This document shows positions 44,595 to 52,786 of a stretch of 64,000 nucleotides of DNA, piece by piece. The stretch lies in NCBI RefSeq assembly GCF_020193575.1, contig NZ_JADYVD010000033.1, forward strand, positions 1-64,000, read 5' to 3'. The stretch is from Ensifer sp. IC4062. GTDB lineage: Bacteria; Pseudomonadota; Alphaproteobacteria; Rhizobiales; Rhizobiaceae. The notes beneath the pieces are model-generated. The model was not told the origin of the DNA. It made no database searches and saw only the letters and a list, made by a program, of their open reading frames with translations. Both the position numbers and the translations under genes were made by a program. How positions within the stretch are numbered: position 1 is the stretch's first letter; the number at the start of each line of letters is the position of its first letter.

Positions 44595-44634
44595 CCTACA
44601 GCGCCGTGCGTCTTTTCGGACACATGCAGTAATC
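44595..44634. repeat. Mosaic repeat fragment, copy 5
   Basis: Contains CTACAGCGCCGTGCGTCTTT, then CGGACACATGCAGTAAT, two modules of the dispersed family joined without the central palindrome. It lies in the tdk leader. Confidence 0.5.
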
Positions 44635-44831
44635 CGCTTCATGACGGGGCCGGCGGCCGATGGCCAGAGGGGGTCAGCATGACCCACAGATTTTCCCTTC
44701 CGGGCGATTCCCCAGAACCACGCCGCTGGCCGAAGCATGACGACAACCCCTGCGCGTCGGCGCAAGCGCGTGACGCAAAATGGCTTCCTTTTCTTGGATA
44801 TTGCGACATCGGGCGTCGCTTTGTGTATCCC

Positions 44832-44853
44832 GTCAATGTATTGACGCAATACA
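44832..44853 (+). promoter_or_regulatory. Nested palindromes upstream of choX, candidate operator
   Basis: Two overlapping perfect inverted repeats: GTCAAT-GT-ATTGAC (44832-44845) and TGTATTG-ACG-CAATACA (44837-44853). TTGACG inside could be a -35. It lies 84 bp before the choX start. Choline induces cho genes in S. meliloti, so this is a candidate regulator site; which protein binds is unknown. Confidence 0.5.
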
Positions 44854-44936
44854 CTTCCTTCGACATCAAGGCGCTTGAATTCACGCTCCATTGGTGTTTG
44901 GCTAAAACAATAAACAGAGGCAGGGGAACGACAACG

Positions 44937-45893
44937 ATGATAAGGATACGCTCTCTCAAATTCATGCTGGCTGGTGCCGTTTGCATGGCAGCCCTGACCG
45001 CCGGAACTGCCGTCGCGGCCGAACCGGAAAGCTGTGGCACCGTCCGTTTCTCCGACGTCGGCTGGACGGACATTACCGCGACGACGGCAACGGCAACGAC
45101 GATTCTCAAGGGCCTCGGCTACCAGACGGACGTGAAGGTCCTGTCGGTTCCCGTCACCTATACCTCGCTGAAGAACAAGGACATCGACGTCTTCCTCGGC
45201 AACTGGATGCCGACGATGGAAGCCGACATCGCACCCTATCGCGAGGACAAGTCTGTCGAAACCGTGCGCGAGAACCTCGAAGGCGCCAAGTACACGCTAG
45301 CGACCAACGCCAAAGGCGCGGAACTCGGCATCAAGGATTTCAAGGATATTGCCGCGCACAAGGACGCGCTGGACGGCAAGATCTACGGGATCGAACCGGG
45401 CAATGACGGCAACCGCCTGATCATCGATATGGTCGACAAGGGGACCTTCGATCTCAAGGGTTTCGAAGTGGTCGAATCCTCCGAGCAAGGCATGCTGGCG
45501 CAGGTCGCCCGCGCCGAGAAGGACGGCGAGCCGATTGTCTTCCTCGGGTGGGAGCCGCATCCGATGAACGCCAATTTCAAGCTTACCTATCTGTCGGGCG
45601 GCGATGACATCTTCGGTCCGAATTTCGGCGGCGCCACGGTGCTGACCAATGTGCGTGCCGGCTACACGACCGAATGCCCGAACGTCGGTGCCCTGCTGAA
45701 GAATCTGAAGTTCTCGCTCCAGATGGAGAATGAGATCATGGGCAAGATCCTGAACGACGGCGAAGAGCCGGAGGCAGCTGCGGCGGCATGGCTCAAGGCC
45801 AATCCGACGGCAATCGACCCCTGGCTTGCTGGTGTGACCACAAGGGATGGCGGCGACGGACTGGCTGCGGTCAAGGCGGCTCTCGGTCTCTGA
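44937..45893 (+). CDS. choX: Choline-binding periplasmic protein
   Basis: A 318-residue binding protein of the choline importer. Signal peptide ends A-V-A-A at about residue 28. The residues forming the choline box in the S. meliloti structure, W43, D45, W90, Y119, N156 and W205, all occur at exactly these positions, so assignment to ChoX is secure. The start at 44937 follows AGGGGAACGACAACG; earlier in-frame codons run through tdk leader DNA. Choline is taken up as an osmoprotectant precursor and nutrient. Confidence 0.97.
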   Translation: MIRIRSLKFMLAGAVCMAALTAGTAVAAEPESCGTVRFSDVGWTDITATTATATTILKGLGYQTDVKVLSVPVTYTSLKNKDIDVFLGNWMPTMEADIAPYREDKSVETVRENLEGAKYTLATNAKGAELGIKDFKDIAAHKDALDGKIYGIEPGNDGNRLIIDMVDKGTFDLKGFEVVESSEQGMLAQVARAEKDGEPIVFLGWEPHPMNANFKLTYLSGGDDIFGPNFGGATVLTNVRAGYTTECPNVGALLKNLKFSLQMENEIMGKILNDGEEPEAAAAAWLKANPTAIDPWLAGVTTRDGGDGLAAVKAALGL

Positions 45894-45916
45894 TCGACCA
45901 GAGGGCCCACGTGTCC

Positions 45917-46000
45917 TGCAGCACGCATAACGGTCGCTGTGGCACTTTGAAGTGCTGCACGTTTTATCCTTCAATCGCTCCGGTTTAAGGAAACATGCAG
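45917..46000. repeat. Mosaic palindrome between choX and choW, copy 6
   Basis: Full set of modules: TGCAGCACGCATAACGGTCG, TGTGGCACTTTGAAGTGCTG, TTTTATCCTTCAATCG and an inverse arm TTTAAGGAAACATGCAG. It sits in the 185-bp choX-choW gap directly before a terminator hairpin. Confidence 0.72.
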
Positions 46001-46002
46001 CG

Positions 46003-46027
46003 GGCGGGGCACCACCCCGCCTTTTTT
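46003..46027 (+). terminator. Intra-operon terminator after choX
   Basis: Perfect 7-bp stem GGCGGGG (46003-46009) and CCCCGCC (46015-46021), a 5-nt loop, then TTTTTT (46022-46027). It would end many transcripts after choX and let some read through into choWV, making more binding protein than permease. Confidence 0.82.
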
Positions 46028-46078
46028 CACCGCTTAGCGCGATCCGGTTTTCGACCCTGACAAGAGGGATCCAAGCTC

Positions 46079-46924
46079 GTGGAATTTCTGACTGAATACC
46101 GCATCCCCATCGGAGGCTGGGCCAAAGCGTTCGTCGACTGGCTGACGACCAATTTCGAACTGTTCTTCGATCAGCTCGCAAATTTCCTGTCGGCGGTCGT
46201 GGCCGTCCTGCTCTTCATCCTCCAGACACCGCACCCGCTTATCGTTGTTGCTATCGTCACTGCGCTTGCTTGGTGGCTGCGACGCTCGATCGGAATTGCG
46301 CTCTTCACCGGTCTTGGGCTGCTGCTGATCATCAATCAGGGCTACTGGCAAGAAACGACCGAAACACTGGCGCTGGTGCTCGCGGCGAGCTTCGTCAGCA
46401 TGGCTGTCGGGGTTCCGCTTGGCATTGCCGCAGCGAGACGTGCCTGGGTCTACTCGATCATGCGTCCGATTCTCGATCTCATGCAAACCATTCCCACCTT
46501 CGTCTATCTCATTCCGGCGCTGATCCTCTTCGGCCTCGGCATGGTGCCGGGCCTGATCGCCACGGTCATCTTCGCGATACCCGCGCCGATCCGATTGACC
46601 AGACTCGGCATCATCTCCACGCCTCCGTCGCTGGTCGAGGCAGCCGAGTCCTTTGGCGCCACGCCATGGCAGGTGCTGCGCAAGGTGGAACTGCCTTTCG
46701 CAATGCCGCAGATCATGGCCGGACTTACCCAGACGATCATGCTGTCGCTCTCCATGGTCGTCATCGCCGCCCTGGTTGGCGCCGACGGCCTCGGCGTACC
46801 AGTCCTCAGGGCGCTGAACACGGTGAACATCGCCAGGGGGTTCGAATCCGGCCTCTGCATCGTCATTCTCGCCATTGTGCTCGACCGTCTGTTCCGCTCG
46901 TCCGATGAAGGAGAAGGCGCATGA
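46079..46924 (+). CDS. choW: Choline ABC transporter permease
   Basis: A 281-residue inner-membrane permease of the ProW type with six or seven TM segments. The ABC contact loop E-A-A-E-S-F-G-A-T-P-W-Q-V-L-R-K-V-E-L-P is clear. Start is GTG at 46079 with GAGGGA 9-12 bp upstream. It overlaps choV by ATGA (46921-46924). It lies 185 bp after choX across a repeat and terminator, which is unusually far for an ABC operon. Confidence 0.95.
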   Translation: MEFLTEYRIPIGGWAKAFVDWLTTNFELFFDQLANFLSAVVAVLLFILQTPHPLIVVAIVTALAWWLRRSIGIALFTGLGLLLIINQGYWQETTETLALVLAASFVSMAVGVPLGIAAARRAWVYSIMRPILDLMQTIPTFVYLIPALILFGLGMVPGLIATVIFAIPAPIRLTRLGIISTPPSLVEAAESFGATPWQVLRKVELPFAMPQIMAGLTQTIMLSLSMVVIAALVGADGLGVPVLRALNTVNIARGFESGLCIVILAIVLDRLFRSSDEGEGA

Positions 46925-47970
46925 CGGACGCCGTCGTTTTCAAGAATGTCGACATCATCTTCGGCAAGAGCCCGCAGGCCGCCCTGCAAATGGTCGACCA
47001 GGGAAAAAGTCGCGACGAGATCGGCGCGGCCACGGGTCTCGTGCTCGGCGTTGCAGGGGCTTCGCTGACCATCAACGAGGGCGAAATCCTCGTCCTGATG
47101 GGTCTCTCCGGGTCCGGCAAATCGACTCTGCTCAGGGCCGTCAACGGTCTCGCGCCCGTGGTACGCGGCGAGGTCGAGATCAAGACGGCGAACGGATCGC
47201 TGAACCCCTATCGCTGCACCGCGAAGTCGCTGCGCGACTTCCGCATGCACACGGTTTCCATGGTGTTTCAGCAGTTTGCGCTTCTTCCCTGGCGCACCGT
47301 CGCCGACAATGTCGGCTTCGGTCTCGAGCTCGCGGGCATGGCCGAGGCGGAGCGAAAGAAGCGCGTCGGCGAACAGCTCGAGCTGGTCAACCTGACGAAA
47401 TGGGCGGACAGGAAAGTCAACGAGCTTTCGGGCGGCATGCAACAGCGCGTCGGACTTGCCCGCGCCTTTGCGACCGGTGCGCCAATCCTACTGATGGACG
47501 AACCATTTTCGGCGCTCGATCCGTTGATCCGCACCCGCTTGCAGGATGAATTGCTCGAATTCCAGCGTCGACTGAAGAAGACGATCATCTTCGTGAGCCA
47601 CGATCTCGATGAGGCCTTCCGCATCGGAAACCGTATTGCCATCATGGAGGGCGGACGCATCATCCAGTGCGGTACACCACAGGAGATCGTGAAGAACCCG
47701 GCAAACCAGTATGTCGCCGACTTCGTCCAGCACATGAACCCGATCACCATGCTGATGGCCAAGGACGTCATGCGGACCGGCGTCGAACGCGGCGCGACCA
47801 TTGCCGGCGTGACGGCGACGGCGAAACCGACGACTCCTCTCGTCGATATCCTGGACGCGATGTCGCGCCAACCGGGCAGCATCGGCGTCGTCGACAACGG
47901 CGCGGTGGTCGGCACCATCGACGCGCAAAACATAGTCGAAGGCCTGACGCGACATCGCAACAAAAGTTGA
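46921..47970 (+). CDS. choV: Choline ABC transporter ATPase
   Basis: A 349-residue ATPase of the ProV/OpuA type. Walker A G-L-S-G-S-G-K-S-T at about residues 61-69, signature L-S-G-G-M-Q-Q-R, Walker B I-L-L-M-D-E-P-F. The C-terminal part after about residue 270 looks like a single CBS-like regulatory domain (I-G-V-V-D-N-G-A-V-V-G-T-I). It is translationally coupled to choW and followed by a strong terminator. Confidence 0.96.
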   Translation: MTDAVVFKNVDIIFGKSPQAALQMVDQGKSRDEIGAATGLVLGVAGASLTINEGEILVLMGLSGSGKSTLLRAVNGLAPVVRGEVEIKTANGSLNPYRCTAKSLRDFRMHTVSMVFQQFALLPWRTVADNVGFGLELAGMAEAERKKRVGEQLELVNLTKWADRKVNELSGGMQQRVGLARAFATGAPILLMDEPFSALDPLIRTRLQDELLEFQRRLKKTIIFVSHDLDEAFRIGNRIAIMEGGRIIQCGTPQEIVKNPANQYVADFVQHMNPITMLMAKDVMRTGVERGATIAGVTATAKPTTPLVDILDAMSRQPGSIGVVDNGAVVGTIDAQNIVEGLTRHRNKS

Positions 47971-47992
47971 CGCAACACGCCGAACGGCCAAT

Positions 47993-48024
47993 AAAGCCCG
48001 GAGCAAACGGCTTCGGGCTTTTTT
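47993..48024 (+). terminator. Terminator of the cho operon
   Basis: AAAGCCCG (47993-48000) pairs with CGGGCTTT (48014-48021), followed by TTTTTT overlapping its end. It separates choXWV from the HugZ-like gene. Confidence 0.85.
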
Positions 48025-48062
48025 GTTGTTCGGGGCGACGAGCGGCGAAAGGAAGACCGGTC

Positions 48063-48806
48063 ATGAGCGAAAAACCCAACGTGCTGCGCGAAACCGATGA
48101 TGAGGCCCGCAAGCTCGCCCGGACATTGCTTCGCTCGGCGAAAAGCGGCTCGCTGGCTGCGATCGAGCCCGAAAGCGGCGGATTCCCCTTTGTCAGCCGT
48201 GTGTTGATCGGCATCGACATCGATGGCGCGCCGGTCGTTCTCGTCTCGCGATTGGCAACGCACACGCAGGCGCTGCTCGCCGACGAGCGCGCGTCGCTTC
48301 TGACCGGCGAGCCCGGCAAGGGCGATCCCCTCGCTCACCCGCGCCTTACCGTTCAGTGCAAGGCGGAAGAGGTCTCGCGCGAATCAGAGGCCCACGCCCG
48401 CATCCGCGCGCGCTTCGTCCGCCGCCATCCCAAGGCCAAACTCTATGTCGACTTTCCCGATTTCGGCTTCTTTCGCCTGAGCCCATTGAGGGCGAGCCTC
48501 AACGGCGGCTTCGGGCGCGCCTACGCACTGATGGCCGAAGACCTCGCCATAGCTTCACCGGCCGCCGCCGCGCTCGCCGAGATGGAAGACAGCGCGATCG
48601 ACCACATGAATGCCGACCATGCCGACGCCGTGAAATACTATGCGGTTACTCACTGCCGGGCGCCCGATAGCGATTGGAAGATCGTCGGTATCGATGCGGC
48701 CGGTCTCGATCTTTCCGACGGCGACCAGCTCAGGCGTCTCGAATTCCAAACGCCCCTGCAAGATGTGACCGAATTGCGGCCGCTTCTGAAAAAACTTTAC
48801 GGTTAA
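48063..48806 (+). CDS. HugZ-family / pyridoxamine-oxidase-like protein with DUF2470
   Basis: A 247-residue protein with a split-barrel FMN-binding-like N-terminal domain (V-S-R-V-L-I-G-I-D-I-D-G-A-P-V-V-L-V-S-R-L-A-T-H-T) and a C-terminal DUF2470 (I-D-H-M-N-A-D-H-A-D-A-V-K-Y-Y). This combination is that of the HugZ heme-utilisation group, so heme binding or degradation is possible; many homologues are only called pyridoxamine 5'-phosphate oxidase family. Start at 48063 is 39 bp after the cho terminator; upstream frame is open but lies in choV. Confidence 0.85.
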   Translation: MSEKPNVLRETDDEARKLARTLLRSAKSGSLAAIEPESGGFPFVSRVLIGIDIDGAPVVLVSRLATHTQALLADERASLLTGEPGKGDPLAHPRLTVQCKAEEVSRESEAHARIRARFVRRHPKAKLYVDFPDFGFFRLSPLRASLNGGFGRAYALMAEDLAIASPAAAALAEMEDSAIDHMNADHADAVKYYAVTHCRAPDSDWKIVGIDAAGLDLSDGDQLRRLEFQTPLQDVTELRPLLKKLYG

Positions 48807-48819
48807 TCGGGGCTTAGCT

Positions 48820-48853
48820 ACCCCCATTTCTTGCAGGGGGTGGTTGCCCTTTT
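48820..48853 (+). terminator. Weak terminator-like hairpin after the HugZ-like gene
   Basis: ACCCCC (48820-48825) pairs with GGGGGT (48836-48841); a short TTTT follows at 48850. It overlaps the -35 of nolR, so it may be a weak stop that leaves the nolR promoter free. Confidence 0.4.
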
Positions 48854-48872
48854 ATGCATCACGTCTAATTAT
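48844..48872 (+). promoter_or_regulatory. nolR promoter
   Basis: -35 TTGCCC (48844-48849), 17-bp spacer, -10 AATTAT (48867-48872). The leader would be about 35 nt. Confidence 0.55.
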
Positions 48873-48886
48873 CGTGCTTCACTAAT
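48854..48886 (-). promoter_or_regulatory. Two NolR operator matches over the nolR promoter
   Basis: On the minus strand ATTAG-N9-AT at 48886-48871 and again at 48869-48854, both matching the NolR consensus (A/T)TTAG-N9-A(T/A). The two sites are 17 bp apart, and together they cover the -10 and the expected start. NolR is known to repress its own gene, which the layout explains. Confidence 0.65.
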
Positions 48887-48913
48887 CATAACTACGTGTG
48901 ATGTAATTTTCGC

Positions 48914-49267
48914 ATGGAGCACGCAATGCAGCCCCTTCCGCCTGAAAAACACGAGGAAGCCGAAATAGCAGCCGGTTTCCTTTCGGCCATGGCAAATCCT
49001 AAACGCCTCCTCATCCTTGACTCTCTCATCAAGGAAGAGCTGGCGGTCGGTGCATTGGCCAACAAGGTCGGGCTGAGCCAGTCGGCCCTTTCCCAGCACC
49101 TTTCGAAATTGCGCGCCCAGAACCTGGTAAGCACCCGTCGTGACGCCCAGACGATTTATTATTCGAGTTCCTCTGACGCGGTCATGAAGATCTTGGGCGC
49201 CCTCGCTGAAATCTATGGCGAAGACAATGCCGTGGAAGAAAAAGTTCTCGTCCGCAAATCGGCGTAA
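48914..49267 (+). CDS. nolR: NolR, ArsR-type regulator of nodulation genes
   Basis: A 117-residue winged-helix repressor of nod genes and a wider regulator in Sinorhizobium. The helix-turn-helix is E-L-A-V-G-A-L-A-N-K-V-G-L-S-Q-S-A-L-S-Q-H-L. Gln56, which shifts conformation to read variant operators in the crystal structure, is at position 56 here. No Cys metal site is visible, so it is not a metal sensor. Its promoter has two NolR box matches and a terminator follows. The ORF appears intact, so nod repression should be active in this strain, unlike some S. meliloti laboratory lines. Confidence 0.9.
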   Translation: MEHAMQPLPPEKHEEAEIAAGFLSAMANPKRLLILDSLIKEELAVGALANKVGLSQSALSQHLSKLRAQNLVSTRRDAQTIYYSSSSDAVMKILGALAEIYGEDNAVEEKVLVRKSA

Positions 49268-49302
49268 TCTCCCAATACGCCCGTTACGCTGGAACCGTCA
49301 TG

Positions 49303-49339
49303 AGCCCCCACGAGCAATCGCGCGGGGCTTATGTTTTTT
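49303..49339 (+). terminator. Terminator of nolR
   Basis: AGCCCC (49303-49308) pairs with GGGGCT (49324-49329) over a 15-nt loop, followed after TATG by TTTTTT (49334-49339). Confidence 0.6.
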
Positions 49340-49443
49340 AGGCGAACCACGAAAACGCCGACCATCTTCTCGCGAGACTCAAAGCCCCAGGCTTGACGCT
49401 ATCGGACGCGCTGATAGTTTGACCAAAGGGTAAAAGAATCCGG

Positions 49444-49510
49444 TCTACAACGCCGCGCGTCTTATCAGACGCAGGACGCTGTGGCACTTTGAATTGCTGC
49501 ATGTTTGAGG
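49444..49510. repeat. Mosaic repeat, copy 7
   Basis: Modules CTACAACGCCGCGCGTCTTA, TCAGACGCAGGACGC and TGTGGCACTTTGAATTGCTG, ending ATGTTTGAGGA. It lacks the AT-rich palindrome of the longest copies. Confidence 0.68.
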
Positions 49511-49568
49511 ACTGCAGTGGCCAGCCACGCGCACCGCCAGCAAACAGATCCGCCGAGGAGAACAGGCC

Positions 49569-50897
49569 ATGTCGAACCGATTGAATACAACGCCGAACGA
49601 TCTGCGCGCCTTCTGGATGCCGTTCACGGCCAATCGGCAGTTCAAGAAGGAGCCGCGCCTCTTCGTCGGCGCCAAAGACATGTATTACACGACCCACGAC
49701 GGCCGCACAGTTCTGGATGGAACCGCCGGCCTCTGGTGCGTGAATGCGGGGCACTGTCGGCCCAAGATCACCGAAGCGATCCGCGAACAGGCCGGTGAAC
49801 TCGACTATGCGCCGGCTTTCCAGCTCGGCCATCCGAAAGCCTTCGAGTTAGCGAACCGGCTAGTAGACATCGCGCCTGAGGGCATGAACCATGTCCTCTA
49901 CACGAACTCCGGCTCGGAATCGGTCGATACAGCACTCAAGGTCGCGCTTGCCTATCATCGCGCCAAGGGCAATGGCTCGCGCTTCCGGCTGATCGGCCGC
50001 GAGCGCGGTTATCACGGCGTCAACTTCGGCGGTATCTCGGTCGGCGGCATCGTCGCCAACCGCAAGATGTTCGGCACGCTTCTGACCGGCGTCGATCACC
50101 TGCCGCATACCTACCTTCCGGCCAAGAATGCTTTCACCCGCGGGGAGCCGGAGCATGGCGCCGATCTTGCAGCCGAACTGGAGCGGATCGTCACCCTGCA
50201 TGACGCCTCCACCATCGCCGCCGTTATCGTCGAGCCTGTTGCCGGCTCCACCGGCGTGCTCATTCCGCCGAAGGGCTATCTCCAGAAGCTGCGCGAGATC
50301 TGCACCAAACACGGCATCCTGCTAATCTTCGACGAGGTCATCACCGGTTTTGGCCGCCTGGGCACGCCGTTCGCCGCCCAGTATTTCGACGTGAAGCCAG
50401 ACATCATTACGACCGCGAAAGGCATCACCAACGGCGTGATCCCGATGGGCGCCGTCTTCGTGACATCGGAGATCCACGACGCCTTCATGACCGGGCCGGA
50501 ACATCTGATCGAGTTCTTCCACGGCTACACCTACTCCGGCAACCCGATTGCCTCCGCTGCCGCACTTGGCACGCTCGACACCTACAAGGAGGAAGGCCTG
50601 CTCACGCGGGCCGCCGAGCTCGCCCCCTACTGGGAAGAAGCTCTGCATTCGCTCAAGGACTGCCCGCATGTCATCGACATCCGCAACATCGGACTGATCG
50701 GCGCGATCGAACTGGAACCGATCGCCGGAGAGCCGACGAAGCGTGCATTCTCCGCCTTCCTGAAGGCCTATGAGAAGGGACTGCTTATCCGCACGACCGG
50801 CGATATTATCGCGTTGTCGCCACCGCTGATCATCCAGAAACAGCAGATCGACGAATTGTTCGACAAACTGCGAGACGTGCTGAAGAACAACATCTGA
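49569..50897 (+). CDS. Omega-aminotransferase, beta-alanine:pyruvate type (class III)
   Basis: A 442-residue PLP enzyme. N-terminal F-W-M-P-F-T-A-N-R and D-G-T-A-G-L-W-C-V-N-A-G-H are typical of beta-alanine/omega-amino acid:pyruvate aminotransferases. Others: T-N-S-G-S-E-S-V-D-T-A, F-D-E-V-I-T-G-F-G-R and the PLP lysine in T-A-K-G-I-T-N-G. It is followed by adenine deaminase, with repeats between, so a shared role in nitrogen recovery (pyrimidine or polyamine derived) is possible but not shown. Confidence 0.93.
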   Translation: MSNRLNTTPNDLRAFWMPFTANRQFKKEPRLFVGAKDMYYTTHDGRTVLDGTAGLWCVNAGHCRPKITEAIREQAGELDYAPAFQLGHPKAFELANRLVDIAPEGMNHVLYTNSGSESVDTALKVALAYHRAKGNGSRFRLIGRERGYHGVNFGGISVGGIVANRKMFGTLLTGVDHLPHTYLPAKNAFTRGEPEHGADLAAELERIVTLHDASTIAAVIVEPVAGSTGVLIPPKGYLQKLREICTKHGILLIFDEVITGFGRLGTPFAAQYFDVKPDIITTAKGITNGVIPMGAVFVTSEIHDAFMTGPEHLIEFFHGYTYSGNPIASAAALGTLDTYKEEGLLTRAAELAPYWEEALHSLKDCPHVIDIRNIGLIGAIELEPIAGEPTKRAFSAFLKAYEKGLLIRTTGDIIALSPPLIIQKQQIDELFDKLRDVLKNNI

Positions 50898-50922
50898 GCT
50901 TTCGGCACCACGCTTTCTCAGG

Positions 50923-50948
50923 CCCTTTCCCCGCATGCGGGGAGAGGG
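50923..50948. repeat. Short GC-rich palindrome
   Basis: CCCTTTCCCCGCATG followed by CGGGGAGAGGG, a 26-bp imperfect palindrome resembling the inner hairpin of the RIME-like elements. No T run follows, so it is not a classical terminator. Confidence 0.5.
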
Positions 50949-50965
50949 TTATTGTTATGAATCAA

Positions 50966-51068
50966 CTACTGCATGATTCCCTAAATCGGAATCGACTTAA
51001 GGACAAAACTCATGCAGCAATTCAAAGGGCTACAGCGACCTTTGCGTCCGATGAACGCGCGGCGCGGT
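50966..51068. repeat. Mosaic palindrome in front of ade, copy 8 (inverted)
   Basis: Opposite orientation to copies 3, 6 and 7: GCATGATTCCCTAAATCG, then CGACTTAAGGACAAAACTC, TGCAGCAATTCAAAGGGCTA and CAGCGACCTTTGCGTCC. It ends 17 bp before the chosen ade start, so it forms the ade leader. Confidence 0.72.
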
Positions 51069-51085
51069 AGATGCGGAGTGCGCGC

Positions 51086-52783
51086 ATGTCTGAGATGTTG
51101 GAACGTTTCATCGATCAGGGTGTGGGCCGCGCGCCGGCTGATATCGTGCTCAAGGGCGGCCGTTTTTTCGATCTCGTCACCGGAGAGCTCATTGCCTCCG
51201 ACATCGCCATTTGCGGCGACCGCATCGTTGGCACCTGCGGCGACTATCAGGGACGCGAGGAAATTGACATCGCCGGCCGCATCGTCGTGCCGGGGTTCAT
51301 CGACACGCACCTGCACATCGAATCCTCGCTCGTCACTCCTCACGAGTTCGACCGCTGCGTCCTGCCGCTCGGCATCACGACAGCAATCTGCGACCCGCAC
51401 GAGATCGCCAACGTCGTTGGCACCGAGGGGATCCAGTTCTTCCTCGATTCGGCGATGGAAACGATCATGGACATCCGCGTCCAGCTTTCGTCCTGCGTGC
51501 CGGCAACACATCTGGAGACGGCCGGTGCCGACCTGCCGATCGAGCGCCTCGTGCCCTTCCGCGACCACGCCAAGGTGATCGGGCTCGCCGAGTTCATGAA
51601 CTTTCCCGGCGTCGTCCATAAGGACCCCGTCTGTCTGGCCAAGCTCGACGCATTCCAAGGCGGTCACATCGACGGCCATGCACCGCTTCTCTCCGGCAAG
51701 GAGCTGAACGGCTATCTCGCCACCGGCATCCGCACCGATCACGAATGCACGACTGCGGAGGAGGCGCTTGAAAAGATCCGCAAGGGCATGCACATTCTCG
51801 TGCGCGAGGGCTCGGTCTCAAAGGACTTGCATGCCCTGATGCCGATCATCACCGAGCGGCTGTCGCCCCACCTTGCGCTCTGCACCGACGACCGCAATCC
51901 ACTCGATATCGCCGAACAGGGTCACCTCGATCACATGATCCGCACCGCGATCGCGGCCGGCGTCCAGCCTCTGGCGATCTATCGCGCTGCCGCGATTTCC
52001 GCTGCTCGCGCCTTCGGCCTCAGGGACCGCGGCCTTGTCGCCCCAGGCTGGCGCGCCGACCTCGTCGTCATCGACAGTCTGGAGAACTGCAAGGCCGAGA
52101 TCGTGTTTTCCGGCGGCAGACGGGTAACGGATGCGCTGTTCGCGACGCGCAAGCCAGTCGAGCCGGTCGGGCTCGACAGCGTCAAGGCTCGCCAGGTCAA
52201 GGCTGCCGATTTCGCGGTTCCCTTTGCCGATGGCCAGACCTCGGTGATCGGCGTCCTGCCCGGGAAGATCATCACCGAACACCGGCGCTTCCACCTGCCT
52301 GCTGAAGGGAATCAGACTGGAATTGACCTCGGCAGGGACATCATCAAGGTGGCCGTCATCGAGCGTCACGGCGTCAACGGCAACCACGCCAATGGCTTCG
52401 TCCAGGGCTTCGGCCTGAAGAAGGGCGCGATCGCCTCGACCGTCGGCCACGACAGCCACAATATCTGCGTAGTTGGCGTCAGCGACGAAGACATGGCGAT
52501 CGCTGCCAATCGGCTCGGCGAAATCAAGGGCGGTTTCGTCGTTGTCGAAGACAGCAAGGTCACTGGCGAAATCGCCCTCCCCGTCGCCGGCCTCATGAGC
52601 CTCGAACCCCACGAGCGGGTGCGTGACACTCTCCATCACCTGCGGCAAGCCGCCTTCGCCCTCGGCGCCACGCTGGAGGAGCCCTTCCTGCAGCTCGCCT
52701 TCCTGCCGTTGCCGGTGATTCCGCATCTGAAGATCTCGGACAAGGGCCTTGTCGATGTGGATACGTTCACGCTGATCGGGTGA
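51086..52783 (+). CDS. ade: Adenine deaminase
   Basis: A 565-residue amidohydrolase converting adenine to hypoxanthine. Metal motifs [27 protein letters not shown] and C-T-D-D-R-N-P are intact, and the C-terminal G-V-S-D-E-D-M-A and G-G-F-V-V-V are typical. The ATG at 51086 has GGAG 9-12 bp upstream and gives the usual length; an ATG at 51071 would add five residues. Rhizobia often carry two ade genes; I cannot tell which one this is. Confidence 0.93.
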   Translation: MSEMLERFIDQGVGRAPADIVLKGGRFFDLVTGELIASDIAICGDRIVGTCGDYQGREEIDIAGRIVVPGFIDTHLHIESSLVTPHEFDRCVLPLGITTAICDPHEIANVVGTEGIQFFLDSAMETIMDIRVQLSSCVPATHLETAGADLPIERLVPFRDHAKVIGLAEFMNFPGVVHKDPVCLAKLDAFQGGHIDGHAPLLSGKELNGYLATGIRTDHECTTAEEALEKIRKGMHILVREGSVSKDLHALMPIITERLSPHLALCTDDRNPLDIAEQGHLDHMIRTAIAAGVQPLAIYRAAAISAARAFGLRDRGLVAPGWRADLVVIDSLENCKAEIVFSGGRRVTDALFATRKPVEPVGLDSVKARQVKAADFAVPFADGQTSVIGVLPGKIITEHRRFHLPAEGNQTGIDLGRDIIKVAVIERHGVNGNHANGFVQGFGLKKGAIASTVGHDSHNICVVGVSDEDMAIAANRLGEIKGGFVVVEDSKVTGEIALPVAGLMSLEPHERVRDTLHHLRQAAFALGATLEEPFLQLAFLPLPVIPHLKISDKGLVDVDTFTLIG

Positions 52784-52786
52784 CGG

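Larger units (their letters stand above)
44576..44936. other. Divergent control region between tdk and choX
   Basis: A 361-bp spacer. It holds a mosaic repeat fragment (44595-44634), and nested palindromes at 44832-44853 near the choX promoter. No gene is supported here, although the choX frame is open upstream through it. Confidence 0.6.
49268..49568. other. Intergenic region after nolR with terminator and repeat
   Basis: About 300 bp between nolR and the aminotransferase gene. It holds a terminator (49303-49339) and a mosaic repeat (49444-49510); the aminotransferase promoter must lie in or after the repeat. Confidence 0.6.

Noticed and set aside
44568-44936. A 123-codon extension before choX
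   Set aside because: It overlaps tdk antisense and lies before a clear signal peptide with its own ribosome site.
50923-50948. Palindrome after the aminotransferase gene as a terminator
   Set aside because: No T run follows; it looks like a RIME fragment.
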